Positions 15,701 through 28,176 of a stretch of DNA of 64,000 bases are shown here, piece by piece (position 1 is the first letter of the stretch; each line of letters opens with the position of its first letter). Made by a program: the position numbers and the translations under genes. A model generated the notes under the pieces. The model was not told where the DNA came from and made no database searches. It saw only the letters and a program-made list of their open reading frames with translations. Source of the DNA: Spongilla lacustris (Eukaryota > Porifera > Demospongiae > Spongillida > Spongillidae); NCBI GenBank assembly GCA_949361645.1, contig OX442419.1:6286714-6350713 (forward strand), read 5' to 3'.

Positions 15701-16740
15701 TAATATGCTCATTGATATAAATGGAGTGAAGTAATATGCTCATTGCTATAAATGGAGTGAAGCTTTGTGCTCTTTGCTTTAAATGGAGTGAAGTAATATG
15801 CTCATTGCTATAAATGGAGTGAAGCTTTATGCTCATTCCTATACATGAAGTGAAGCTTTGTGTTCATTGCTATACATGGAGTGAAGCTTTATGCTTATTG
15901 CTATACATGAAGTGAAGCGTTATGCTCATTGCTATTCATGGAGTGAAGCTTTAGGCTCAATGCTATAGTTGAAGTGAAACTTTTTCTCATTGTTACACAT
16001 GGAGAGAGGCTTTATGCTCATTCATATACATGGAGTGAAAATTTTTGCATATAGCTATACCTGGCGTGAAGCGTAATGCATGATGCTACACATGGTGTAA
16101 AGCTTTTTGCTCATTGCTATACATGGAGTGAAGTTCATGCTCATTGCTATTCATGGAGTGATGCATTATGCCCATTGCTATACATGGAGTTGATACACAT
16201 GGAATGAAGCTATATGCTTAATTCTATACATGGAGTGTAGCTTTATGCTCAATGCTATACAAGGAGTGAAGCTATATGCTCATTGCTATACGTGGAGTGA
16301 AGCTTTATGCCCATTACTTAGTGCTATACTTGGAGGGAAGCATCTTCTCATTGTAACACACAGAGTGAGGCTTTATGACATTCATTTACATGGAGTGAAA
16401 ATTTATGTTTATTGCTATAAAAGGTGTGAAGCGTAATGCTCGGAGTGAAGCTTTATGGTTATTGCTATACATGGAGTGAATCTTTATGCTCAATGCTATA
16501 CTTGGAGTGAAGCTATATGCCCATTGCTATACATTGAGTTGACACGCATGGAGTGAAGCAATATGCTCGTTTCTTTACATGGAGTGAAGCTTCATGCTCA
16601 ATGCTATACATGGAGTGATGCTTTATGCTCATTGCTATACATGGAGTGAAGCTTTTTGCTCATTGCTACACATGGAGTGAGGCTTATTACTCGTTGCTTT
16701 AAATGGAGTGAAGGTATGCTCATTGCTATACACGGAGTGA

Positions 16741-19700
16741 AGCTTTATGCTCAATCCTATACATGGAGTGAAGCTTTGTGCTCATTGCTATACATGGAGT
16801 GAAGCTTTATGCTCATTGATATACAAGGAGTGAAGCTTTATGCTCATTGCTATACATGAAGTGAAGCTTTATGCTCATTGCTATACATGGAGTTAAGCTT
16901 TATGCTCAATGCTATACAAGGAGTGAAGCTATATGCTCATTGCTATCATGGAGTTGAGCTTTATGCTCTATGCTATACAACAAGTGAAGCTATATGCTTA
17001 TTGCTATTCATGGAGTGAAGCTTTATACCATACCTATACATGAAGTGAAGCATTATGCTCAATGCTGTACATGGAGTGAAGCTTAATGCTTATTGCAATT
17101 CATGGAGTGAAGCTTTTAGCTCATTGTTATACATGGAGTGAAGCTTTCTAGCTCATTGCTTAGCATGGAGTGAAAGTTTATGCACAATACTATGCATGGA
17201 CTGAAGCTTTATACTCATTGCTACACATGGAGTGAGGGATTATGCTCGTTCCTATACATGGAGTGAAGTAATATGCTCATTGCTATGCATGGAGTGAAGC
17301 TTTATGCTCATTCCTATACATGGAGTGACGCATTGTGCTCATTGCTATACATGGAGTGAAGTTTTATGCTCATTGCTATACATGGAGTGAAGCTTTGTGC
17401 TCATTGCTATGCAAGGAGTGAAGCTATAATCTCATTGCAATACATGGAGCGCTTTATGCTCATTGCTATACATGAAGTGAAGCGTTATGCTCATTGCTAT
17501 ACATGAAGTGAAGCGTTATGCTGAATGCTATACAAAGAATGAAGCTATATGCTCATTGCTATACATGGAGTGAAGCTTTATGCTCATTGCTATACATGAA
17601 GTGAAGCGTTATGCTCATTTTTATACATGGAGTGACGCTTTATGCTCATTGCTATGCAAGGAGTGAATCAATGTGCTCATTGCTATGCAAGGAGTGAAGC
17701 TATATGCTCATTGCTAGACATGGAGTGAAGCTTTATGCTCATTGCTATACATGGTGTGAAGCTTTATGCTCACATGGAGTGAAGCTTTACGCCCATTGCT
17801 ATACATCGAGTTAATACACATGGAGTGAAGCTATATACTCGTTGCTTTACATGGAGTAAAGCTTCATGCTCATTGCTATACATAGAGTGAAGCTTTATGC
17901 TCATACCTATGCATGGAGTTAAGCCTTATGCTTAATGCTACACAAGGAGGGAAGCTATATGCTCATTTCTATGCTTGGAGTGAAGCTTTATGCTCATTGC
18001 TATACATGAATTGAAGCTTTATGCTCATTGCTATACATGGTGTAAAGCTTTATGCTCATCATTATACTTGTAGTGACGCTTTATGCTCATTACTACACAT
18101 GGAGTGAAGCTTTATGCTCAATCCTATACATGGAGTGAAGCTTTGTGCTCATTGCTATACATGGAGTGAAGCTTTATGCTCATTGATATACAAGGAGTGA
18201 AGCTTTATGCTCATTGCTATACATGAAGTGAAGCTTTATGCTCATTGCTATACATGGAGTTAAGCTTTATGCTCAATGCTATACAAGGAATGAAGCTATA
18301 TGCTCATTGCTATCATGGAGTTGAGCTTTATGCTCTATGCTATACAACAAGTGAAGCTATATGCTTATTGCTATTCATGGAGTGAAGCTTTATACCATAC
18401 CTATACATGAAGTGAAGCTTTATGCTCAATGCTGTTCATGGAGTGAAGCTTAATGCTTATAGCAATTCATGGAGTGAAGCTTTTACCTCATTGTTATACA
18501 TGGAGTGAAGCTTTCTAGCTCATTGCTTAGCATGGAGTGAAAGTTTATGCACAATACTATGCATGGACTGAAGCTTTATACTCATTCCTATACATGGAGT
18601 GAGGGATTATGCTCGTTCCTATACATGGAGTGAAGTAATATGCTCATTGCTATGCATGGAGTGAAGCTTTATGCTCATTCCTATACATGGAGTGACGCAT
18701 TGTGCTCATTGCTATACATGGAGTGACGTTTTATGCTCATTGCTATACATGGAGTGAAGCTTTGTGCTCATTGCTATGCAAGGAGTGAAGCTATAATCTC
18801 ATTGCAATACATGGAGCGCTTTATGCTCATTGCTATACATGAAGTGAAGCGTTATGCTCATTGCTATACATGAAGTGAAGCGTTATGCTCATTTTTATAC
18901 ATGGAGTGACGCTTTATGCTCATTGCTATGCAAGGAGTGAAGCTATGTGCTCATTGCTATGCAAGGAGTGAAGCTATATGCTCATTGCTAGACATAGAGT
19001 GAAGCTTTATGCTCATTGCTATACATGGTGTGAAGCTTTATGCTCACATGGAGTGAAGCTTTACGCCCATTGCTATACATCGACTTGATACACATGGAGT
19101 GAAGCTATATACTCGTTGCTTTACATGGAATAAAGCTTCATGCTCATTGCAATACATAGAGTGAAGCTTTATGCTCATACCTATGCATGGAGTTAAGCCT
19201 TATGCTTAATGCTACACAAGGAGGGAAGCTATATGCTCATTGCTATACATGAATTGAAGCTTTATGCTCATTGCTATACATGGTGTAAAGCTTTATGCTC
19301 ATCATTATACTTGTAGTGACACTTTATGCTCATTACTACACATGGAGTGAAGCTTTATGCTCTATCCTATACATGGAGGGAAGCTTTGTGCTCATTGCTA
19401 AGAATGGAGTGAAGCTCAATGCACATTACTGTATATGGAGTGAAGCTTTATGCTCATTGCTATACAAGAAGTGAAGCTGTATGCTCATTGCTATGCATTG
19501 AGTTGAGCTTTATGCTCAATGCTATACATAGAGTGAAGCTATATGCTCATTGCTATGCATGGAGTGAAGCTATATACTTGTTGCTATGAATGAAGTGAAG
19601 CATTATGCTCATTGCTGTACATGGAGTGAAGCTTTATGCTCATTGCTACACATAGAGTGAGCCTTTTTGCTCGTTGCTTTACATGGAGTGAAGTATAATG

Positions 19701-20215
19701 CTCATTGCTATACATTGAGTGACGTATAATGCTCATTCGTATACATGGAGTGAGGCATTGTGCTCATTGCTATACATGGAGTTTAGCTTTATGCACATTG
19801 CCATAGATGGAGTGAAGCTTTGTGTTCATTGCTATGCAAGGAGTGAAGCTATATGCTCATTGCTAGACATGGAGTGAAGCTTTATGCTCATTGCTATACA
19901 TGGTGTGAAGCTTTATGCTCACATGGAGTGAAGCTTTACGCCCACTGCTATACATCGAGTTGATACACATGGAGTGAAGCTATATGCTCGTTGCTTTACA
20001 TGGAGTAAAGCTTCATGCTCATTGCTATACATGGAGTGAAGCTTTATGCTTAATGCTTCACAAGGAGGGAAGCTATATGCTCATTGTTATACATGAATTG
20101 AAGCTTTATGCTCATTGCTATACATGGTGTAAAGCTTTATGCTCATCATTATACATGTAGTGACGCTTTATGCTCTATCCTATACATGGAGTGAAGCTTT
20201 GTGCTCATTGCTAAG
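16741..20215 (+). repeat. Second higher-order repeat (about 1.37 kb) in the minisatellite
   Basis: The block 16,741-18,107 is repeated almost verbatim at 18,108-19,375, about 1,367 bp later. Shared rare variants include TATACAACAAGTGAAGC, TTTATACCATACC, the truncated unit CATGGAGCGCTTTATGC and CATCATTATACTTGTAG. A partial third copy occupies about 19,838-20,215. Identity between the two main blocks is clearly higher than between neighbouring 31-bp units, so this duplication is more recent than the 1.26-kb one further left. Confidence 0.85.
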
Positions 20216-22027
20216 AATGGAGTGACGCTTTATGCACATTACTGTATATGGAGTGAAGCTGTATGCTCATTGCTACACATGGAGTGAGGCTTTTTGCTCA
20301 ATGCTTTACATGAAGTGAAGTTATATGCTCATTGCTATACACGTAGTGAAGCTTTGCGCTCATTGCTATACACATATTGAAGCTTTGTGCTCATTCCTAT
20401 ACATGGAGTGAAGCTATATGCTCAATGCTATACAAGGAGTGAAGCTATATGCTCATTGCTATTCATGGAGTGAAGCTTTATACTCGTTGCTATAAATGAA
20501 GTGAAGCATTATGCTCATTGCTGTACATGGAGTGAAGCTTTATGCTCATTCTTGCACATAGAGTGAAGCTTTATGCTCATTCCTACACATGGAGAGAAGC
20601 TTAATGCTCATTGTTATACATGGAGTGAAGCTTTTTAGCTCATTGCTTAGCCTGGAGTGAAGTTTTATGCACATTGCTATACATGGACTGAAGCTTTATG
20701 CTCATTGCTACATATGGAGTGAGGCATTTTGCTCGTTGCTTTACATGGAGTGAAGTAATATGTTTATTGGTATGCATAGAGTGAAATTTTATGCTCATTC
20801 GTATACATGAAGTGACGCTTTATGCTGATTGCTATACATGGAGTGAAGCTCTATGCTCATTGCTATTCATGGAATGAAGCTTTGTGCTCATTGCTGTACA
20901 AGGAGTGAAGCTATATGCTCATTGCTATGCATGGAATGAAGCTGTATGGTCAATGCTATACAAGGATTGAAGCTATATGCTCATTGCTATACATGGAGTT
21001 AAGCTTTATGCTCATTGTTATACATGAATTAAAGCTTTATGCTCATTGCTATGCATGGAGTGAAACATTAATGTTCATTGCTATACATGAATTTAAGCTT
21101 TATGCTCATTGCTATAAATGGTGTAAGGCTTTGTGCTCATTGTTATACATTGTGTGAAGCTTTTAGCTCATTACTACACATGGAGTGAAGCTTTATGCTC
21201 ATTGTTATGCATGAAGTCAAGCGTTATGCTCATTGCTATACATGGATTGAAGCTTTATGTTCAATGCTATACAAGGAGTGAAGCTATATGCTCATTGCTA
21301 TCCATGGAGTGGAGCTTTATGGTCAATGCTATACAAGGAGTGAAGCTATATGCTCATTGCTATACATGGAGTTAAGTTTTATGCTCAATGCTGTACAAGG
21401 AGTGAAGCTATATGCTCATTGCAATACATGGAGTAAAGCTTTATGCTGATTGCTCTGCATGAAGTGATGCATTATGCTCACTGTTATACATGGAGAGAGG
21501 CTTTTTGGTCAATGCTATACAAGGAGTGAAGCTATATGCTCATTGCTATACATGGAGTTAAGCTTTATGGTCAATGCTATACAAGGAGTGAAGCTATATG
21601 CTCATTGCTATACATGGAGGTAAGCTTTATGCTCATTGCTATAATTGGAGTGAAGCTTTATGCTTATTACTATATATGGATTGAAGCTTTATGCTCATTG
21701 CTACTCATGGAGTGAGGCTTATTGCTCGTTGCTTTACAAGGAGTGAAGTAATATCCTCATTGCTGTGCATGGAGTGGTGCTTTATGCTCATTCCTATACA
21801 TGGAGTGACGCTTTTGTGCCCATTGCTATACTGGAGTAAAGCTTTATGCTCATTGCTATACAAGGAGTGAAGCTATATGCTCATTGCTATACATGGAGTG
21901 AAGCTTTACGGTCAATGCTATACAAGGAGTGAAGCTATATGCTCATTGCGATACATGGAGGTAAGCTTTATGCTCATTGTTATACATCAATTGAAGCTTT
22001 ATGCTCATAGCAATGCATGGAATGAAA

Positions 22028-25000
22028 CTTACACATTAGTAAATCTATTTCCATTTGAACAGTATATCTGAGTGTATTAGATTTAATTTACCATTGAATG
22101 GTTTATGATAAACCATGTTTAACCATAAGTGTTATTTCTAAACAGATATTCACAGTGCATGTATTATCATTAAAATCATAATAACGACTTTTAATAATTA
22201 AACCATTACATATTAGTAAATCTATTTTCATATGGATAATAGGTCTGAGTGTAATAGATTTAATTTACCATTGAATGGTTTGTGATAAACCATGTTAAAC
22301 CATAAGTGTTATTTCTAAACTGAGATATTCACAATGCATGTATTATCATTAAAATCATAATAACGACTTTTAATAATTGAACCATTACATATTAGTAAAT
22401 CTATTTCCATTTGAACAGTATGTCTGAGTGTATTAGAATTAATTTACCATTGAATGGTTTATGATAAACCATGTTAAACAATTTGTGTTTTTTCTAAACT
22501 GAGATATTCACAATTCATGTATTATCATTAGAATCATAATAACGACTTTTAATAACTAAACCATTACATATTAGTAAATGTACTTCCATATGGATAGTAT
22601 GTCTGATAGTATTAGATTCAATTTACTATTGAATAGTTTAAGATAAACCATGTTAAACCATAAGTGTTATTTCTAAATTGAGATATTCACAATGCATGTA
22701 TCATTAAAATCAAAATAACGAATTTTAATAATTAAACCATTACATTTTAGTAAATCTATTTCTATATGGATAGTATTTCTGAGTGTATTAGATATAATTT
22801 AACATTATTTGGTTTATGATAAACCATGTTAAACCATAAGTGTTATTTCTAAACTGAGATATTCACAATGCATGTATTATTATTAAAATCATAATAACGA
22901 CTTTTCATAATTAAACTTTTACACATTAGTAAATCTATTTCCATATGGATAGTATGTCTGAGTGTATTAGATTTAATTTACCATTATTCGGTTTATGATA
23001 AACCATATTAAACCATAAGTGTTATTTCTAAACTGAGATATTCACAATGCATGTATTATCATTAAAATCATAATAACGACTTTTCATAATTAAACTATTA
23101 CATATTAGTAACTATTTCTATATGGATAGTATGTCTGAGGGTATTAGATTAAATTTATCAGTGAATAGTTTATGATAAACCATGTTAAACCATGTGTTAT
23201 TTCTAAACTGAGATATTCACAATGCATGTATTATCATTAAAATCATAATAACGACTTTCAATAATGAAACTGTTACATATTAGTAAATCTATTTCTATAT
23301 GAATAGTTTGTACGAGTGTATAAGATTTAATTTACCATTGAATAGTTTATGATAAACCATGTTAATCCATAAGTGTTATTTCTAAACTGAGATATTCACA
23401 ATGCATATATTATCATTAGAATCATAATAACGACTTTTAATAACAAAACCATTACATATTAGTAAATCTATTTTCATATGGGTATTATGTCTGAGTGTAT
23501 TAGAATTAATTTACCATTGAATGGTTTATGGTAAACCATGTTAAACCATAAGTGTTCTTTCTACACTGAGATATTCACAGTGCAAGTAGTATCATTAGAA
23601 TCATAATAACGACAATTAATGATTAAACCACTAGTGGTTAGTAAATCTAGTTCCATATGGATAGTATGTCTGAGTGTATTCGGTTTAAATTACCATTGAA
23701 TGGTTTATGGTAAACCATGTTAAACCATAAGTGTTATTTCTACACTGATATATTCACAATGCAAGTAGTATCATTAAAATCATAATAACGACTTTTAATA
23801 ATTAAACCATTACTGGTTAGTAAATCTAGACACATAAGGATAGTATGTCTGAGTGTATTTGATGTAATTTACCAATGAATGGTTTATGATAAACCATGTT
23901 AAACCATATATGTTATTTCTACACTTAGATATTCACATTGCATGTAGTATCATTAAAATCATAGCAACCTCTTTTAATAACTAAACCATTTCTGGTTAGT
24001 AAATCTAGACACATAAGGATAGTATGTCTCAGTGTATTAAACTTAATTTACCAATGAATGGTTTATGATAAACCATGGTAAACCATAAGTGTTATTTCTA
24101 CATTGAGACATTCACAATGCAAGTAGTATCATTAAAATCATAACAACGTCTTTTAATAATTAAACCATTACTGGTTAGTAAATCTACATCCTTGTGGATA
24201 GTAAGTCTGAGTGTATTAGATTTAATTTAACATTGAATGGTTTATGATAAACCATGTTAAACCAAAAGTGTTATTTCTACACTGAGATATTCATAATGCA
24301 TGTAGTATCATTAAAATCATAACAACGTCTATAATTATTAAACCATTACTGGTTAGTAAATCTAGACACATAACGATTATATATCTGATTGTATTAAACC
24401 TAATTTACCATTGAATGGTTTATAGTAAACCATGTTAAACCATAAGTGGTATTTCTACATTGAGATATTCACAATGCAAGTAGTGTTATTAAAATCATAA
24501 TAACGACTTTTAATCATTAAACCATTACTGGTTAGTAAATCTAGACATATAAGGATAGTATGTCTGAGTGTATTAAACTTATTTTCCCATTGAATGGTTC
24601 ATGATAAACCATGGTAAACCATAAGTGTTATTTCTACACTGAGATATTCACTATGCATGTAGTATCATTAAAATCATAGCAATGTCTTTAAATAATTAAA
24701 CCGTTACTGGTTAGTAAATCTAGACACATAACGATTATATGTCTGAGTGTATTAAACTTAATTTACCATTGAATGGTTAATGATAAACCATGTTAAACCG
24801 TAAGTGTTATTTCTACACTGAGATATTCACAATGCAAGTAGTATCATTAAAATCATAACAACGTCTTTTAATAATTGAACCATTACTGGTTTGTAAATCT
24901 AAATCCTTGTAAATAGTATATCTGAGTGTATTACTTTTAATTCACCATTGAATGGTTTATGATAAACCATGTTAAATCATAAGTGTTATTTCTGCACTGA

Positions 25001-26164
25001 GATATTCTCAATGCATGTAGTATTACTTAAATTATAACAACGTCTTTTAAAAATTAAACCATTACTGGTTAGTAAATCTAGACACATAAGGATAGTATGT
25101 CTGAGTGTATTAGATTTAATTTACCATTGAATGGTTTATGATAAACCATGTTAAACCATAAGTGTTATTTCAACTTTGAGATATTCACAATGCAAGTAGT
25201 ATCATTAGAATCATAACAATGTCTTTGAATAATTAAACCATTGCTGGTTAGTAAATCTAGATCGTTGTGGATAGTATGTCTGAGTGTATTAGATTTAATT
25301 TACCATTGAATGGTTTATGATAAACCATGTTAAACCATAAGTGTTATTTCTACACTGAGATATTCTCAATGCATGTAGTATCACTAAAGTTATAACAACG
25401 TCTTTTAATAATTAAACCATTACTGGTTATTGAATCTAGTTTTATGTAAATAGTATGTCTGAGTGTATTAGATTTAATTTACCATTAAAAGATTTATGAT
25501 AAACCATATTAAACCATAAGTGTTATTTCTACACTGAGATATTCACAATGCATGTACTATCATTATAATCATAGCAACGTCTTTTAATAATTAAACCATT
25601 ACTGGTTAGTAAATCTAGACACATAACGATTATATGTCTGAGTGTATTAAACTTAATTTACCATTGAATGGTTAATGATAAACCATGTTAAACCACAAGT
25701 GTTATTTCTTCACTGAGATATTCACAATGCATGTAGTATCATTAAAATCATAACAACGTCTTTTAATAATTAAACCATTACTGGTTTGTAAATCTAAATC
25801 TTTGTAAATAGTATGTCTGAGTGTATTACTTTTAATTTACCATTGAGTGGTTTATGATAAACCATGTTAAACCATAAGTGTTATTTATACATTGAGATAT
25901 TCACAATGCAAGTAGTATCATTAATATCATAATAACGACTATTAGTAATTAAACCATTACTGATTAGTAAATTTAGACCCATGTGGATAGTATGTCTGAG
26001 TGTATTAGATTTAGTTTACCATTGAATGGTTTATGATAAACCATGTTTAACCATAAGTGTTATTTCTACATTGAGAAATTCACAATGCAAGTAGTATCAT
26101 TAAAATCATACAACCTCTTTTAATACCTAAACCATTACTGGTTAGTAAATCTAGACATATAAGG
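22028..26164 (+). repeat. 178-bp satellite array, forward orientation (segment 1)
   Basis: Tandem monomers with phase points TAAATCTA at 22,040, 22,217 and 22,396 give periods of 177 and 179 bp; later differences are mostly 178-180. Each monomer contains GTCTGAGTGTATTAGATTTA, ACCATTGAATGG, the dyad ATGGTTTATGATAAACCAT (9-bp arms around one base), TTAAACCATAAGTGTTATTTC, GATATTCACAATGCA and TATCATTAAAATCATAA. The first monomers carry CATTACATATTAG; from about 23,630 the variant CATTACTGGTTAG takes over, showing subfamily zoning. No open frame or RNA gene is seen. It directly abuts the 31-bp array on the left and is cut on the right by a transposon. Confidence 0.96.
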
Positions 26165-27394
26165 CACGGCTGTTTCGAGCTGGACAATTAGTTTGATAAT
26201 TAGAGCGTTACGGTATAAGATTTACAAATGATGGCGGATAGCCTCATTATCGCTATGCAATGTTTAACAGCATGGCTTGCTTGAAGCTTACACCTGGTGC
26301 TATTATACGCTGATGCATTAGTACCAGCAATCATTTCTCTATAACACACACATGTGAACTATTAATACTACGCTTTCCAATAATACACTGGCCTCGTTTT
26401 CATAAGCATACGCCGTTACGTCATCTCGAGCATGTGTTAAAAAAGCGCGAGTTGCATCGAGCCGCCAATTTTCCCACTGGTAAATTTGACATAGAGGCAA
26501 TGTAAACACTTCAGGTGAAAGGTGTATGTCATTAACTAAGTGCGGCCGGCACTTTTCGGCCTAAACAGTCTGCTTGTTTTCTATGAATAATGATGCGGAG
26601 TTGTATAGGTTGAATGGATTCCCACCACCACCAAGGTCAGTTGCACTGCAGAGGGTGCATGACTGAAGGGGAAACTAAAAGGACACCACATACCAGTGTG
26701 AGGCATATACTCAGGCCTTGCAGAAGGTGTTTGGTATGGCATTTTGAACTGAGGAGGATGCGATGGTGTACCCACAAAGCTTTTGTAACTCCTGCAAGGA
26801 TTCCCTTTCAAAGGCAGCTGTACCATGTGTGACTGCATTTCAGTGGCAAACACATAGGAGTTAATCTTGCATGGTGAGATGTTTGCACCCGGACCCAACA
26901 TGATGGCATTCAAATTAAAATGTATTCAAATTCATACATATATAAGGTATGGACACTTCATATACACTCAGCAAGTGGGAAGGCCATCCAATATCATTCA
27001 CACAGCTAAAGATGGTGGTGCTAGTACACTGACATCGTTTACCCCCTACCCGCTGTTTTGAATTTGTCAGATCTCTGTGCCTGAACGTTCTCAACCTGCC
27101 CCTGCACAGTGTGTCAGCAGAGGTACAGTGTCCCTGTTGTTATGACACAGCACAGCTGCATCATAACCCTGCTTCCACCTTGGGATTGAACATCTCGGGC
27201 AATACATTCATCCATTTTGCAGCCTGTTCCAGGGACATCTAGGAAAACCATCTCCTACTGAGGAGAGGAGATGGTAGATGTCCTGAGACGCATGTCATCA
27301 ACAAGTCCTTAGAACCTGTCCAACACAAGGAAGAGCACGTGCACATGATTATCACTGACAGGATGACATCACATACAGAGAAGTCATAAGATAT

Positions 27395-27425
27395 TCACAC
27401 ACACACACACACACACATACACACA

Positions 27426-27466
<41 letters not shown>
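27395..27466. repeat. (CA)n microsatellite inside the DNA transposon
   Basis: About 72 bp of almost pure CA dinucleotides with two or three CATA interruptions. Confidence 0.97.
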
Positions 27467-27469
<3 letters not shown>

Positions 27470-27826
27470 ATTTCCCAAAGCCACTATCCCAGTATTAATG
27501 CATTTTCTTGACGACCACAATGTTGCTTGGGTACATAAGTGGTATGTTGGATTTGGTCTCCTTGGAAAACAAGGAGCAAATCCATATACATGTCAAATTC
27601 AATGCACCGGCAGCCAAGGACATTTGCATCAATACAGGAAAGTTTGCAGTATTGCCAGTGTGTAATGTAGGAATATCACAAAATATCGCAGCAATACCAG
27701 TAGTAACAAAAAGACGCAATTATGTATCACCTATGCTATACATGGTATGAAAAATGAGTCAAATCACCTATGTTTGATGACTTGTAGCGCTGTCATTTCT
27801 GCAGGCCGCACTTAGTTGTTTGGCTT

Positions 27827-28117
27827 TCAAGGTAGCCTCCGCTCTCCACCATTTATCCACGTCTTGTTTTCATCCAGGAAAATTGGCGGTAGTCTAGTGT
27901 TCCGATCTTTGTGAAGGATATCTAATCGCGGTACTCTCGTGGCGAGCGCTATAGCTAACAGACGGTACAGAGTTCTGCCTTGCAATTCACACGAAGGATA
28001 GAAAAATGGTATGTGTACGCTAAAATGGCTTTTATATGGCGGGACTACAAGTGCAGTCCTTATATAGCTCGAAGATACAAAGTCCTTGTTGAGGTCATGT
28101 TTGATGATGTAATCGTT
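27827..28117 (-). other. Uninterrupted 96-codon frame without ATG near the transposon's right end
   Basis: On the minus strand the frame is open from 28,117 to a TGA at 27,827-27,829 with no Met that would start it. The translation has a mixed, protein-like composition (for example the stretch RTLYRLLAIALATRVPRLD) with no family I recognise. It could be an internal exon or a piece of an ancestral transposase. A chance open frame of this length is also plausible. The rest of the element (26,165-27,826) holds only short, unconvincing frames on both strands and a short hairpin (ACCATCTCCT...AGGAGATGGT) near 27,250. Confidence 0.2.
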
Positions 28118-28176
28118 TCAATATTTCAGGGCGTAGGTCTTTTTGTCCAACGTTGAATGGGCCTGAAACAGCCGTG

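Larger units (their letters stand above)
1..22027 (+). repeat. 31-bp minisatellite array (about 700 copies)
   Basis: The whole stretch is head-to-tail copies of a unit that begins ATGCTCATTGC, has TATACATGG in the middle and ends GAAGCTTT. Unit starts at 1, 32 and 63 give a 31-bp period; occasional units are 30 bp or carry small indels. Copies diverge by substitutions such as CATGG/CAAGG, GTGAAG/GTTAAG and CTTTAT/CTATAT. Most units keep the AAGCTT. Because 31 is not a multiple of 3, a forward frame cycles through all three phases every 93 bp, and the consensus meets one TGA (in GAGTGAAG) per 93 bp. The many 60-105-aa open frames here (for example 4075-4392, 7266-7478, 21133-21375) exist only where that TGA is mutated, so no gene is called. 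No unrelated insertion is visible. The array runs off the left edge of the window. Confidence 0.97.
26165..28176. mobile_element. 2.0-kb DNA transposon inserted in the satellite (TIR, AAGG duplication)
   Basis: The left end reads CACGGCTGTTTC (26,165-26,176) and the right end reads GAAACAGCCGTG (28,165-28,176), a perfect 12-bp terminal inverted repeat. AAGG lies immediately outside both ends (26,161-26,164 and 28,177-28,180), and the uninterrupted satellite has a single AAGGATAG at this point, so AAGG is a 4-bp target-site duplication. Base composition inside is clearly different from the satellite. I recognise no transposase. A 4-bp duplication with CAC...GTG ends would fit the CMC/Chapaev group, but Sola or Academ are not excluded. 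Probably non-autonomous. Confidence 0.88.

Noticed and set aside
1..22027. Many 60-105-aa open frames with related sequences (MLIAIHGVKLYAHCY-like)
   Set aside because: They are translations of the 31-bp repeat in shifting phase; the consensus has a TGA every 93 bp in every forward frame and there is no codon-level conservation.
1..22027. A CRISPR array (regular short repeats)
   Set aside because: Units are directly adjacent with no unique spacers and the sequence is eukaryotic.
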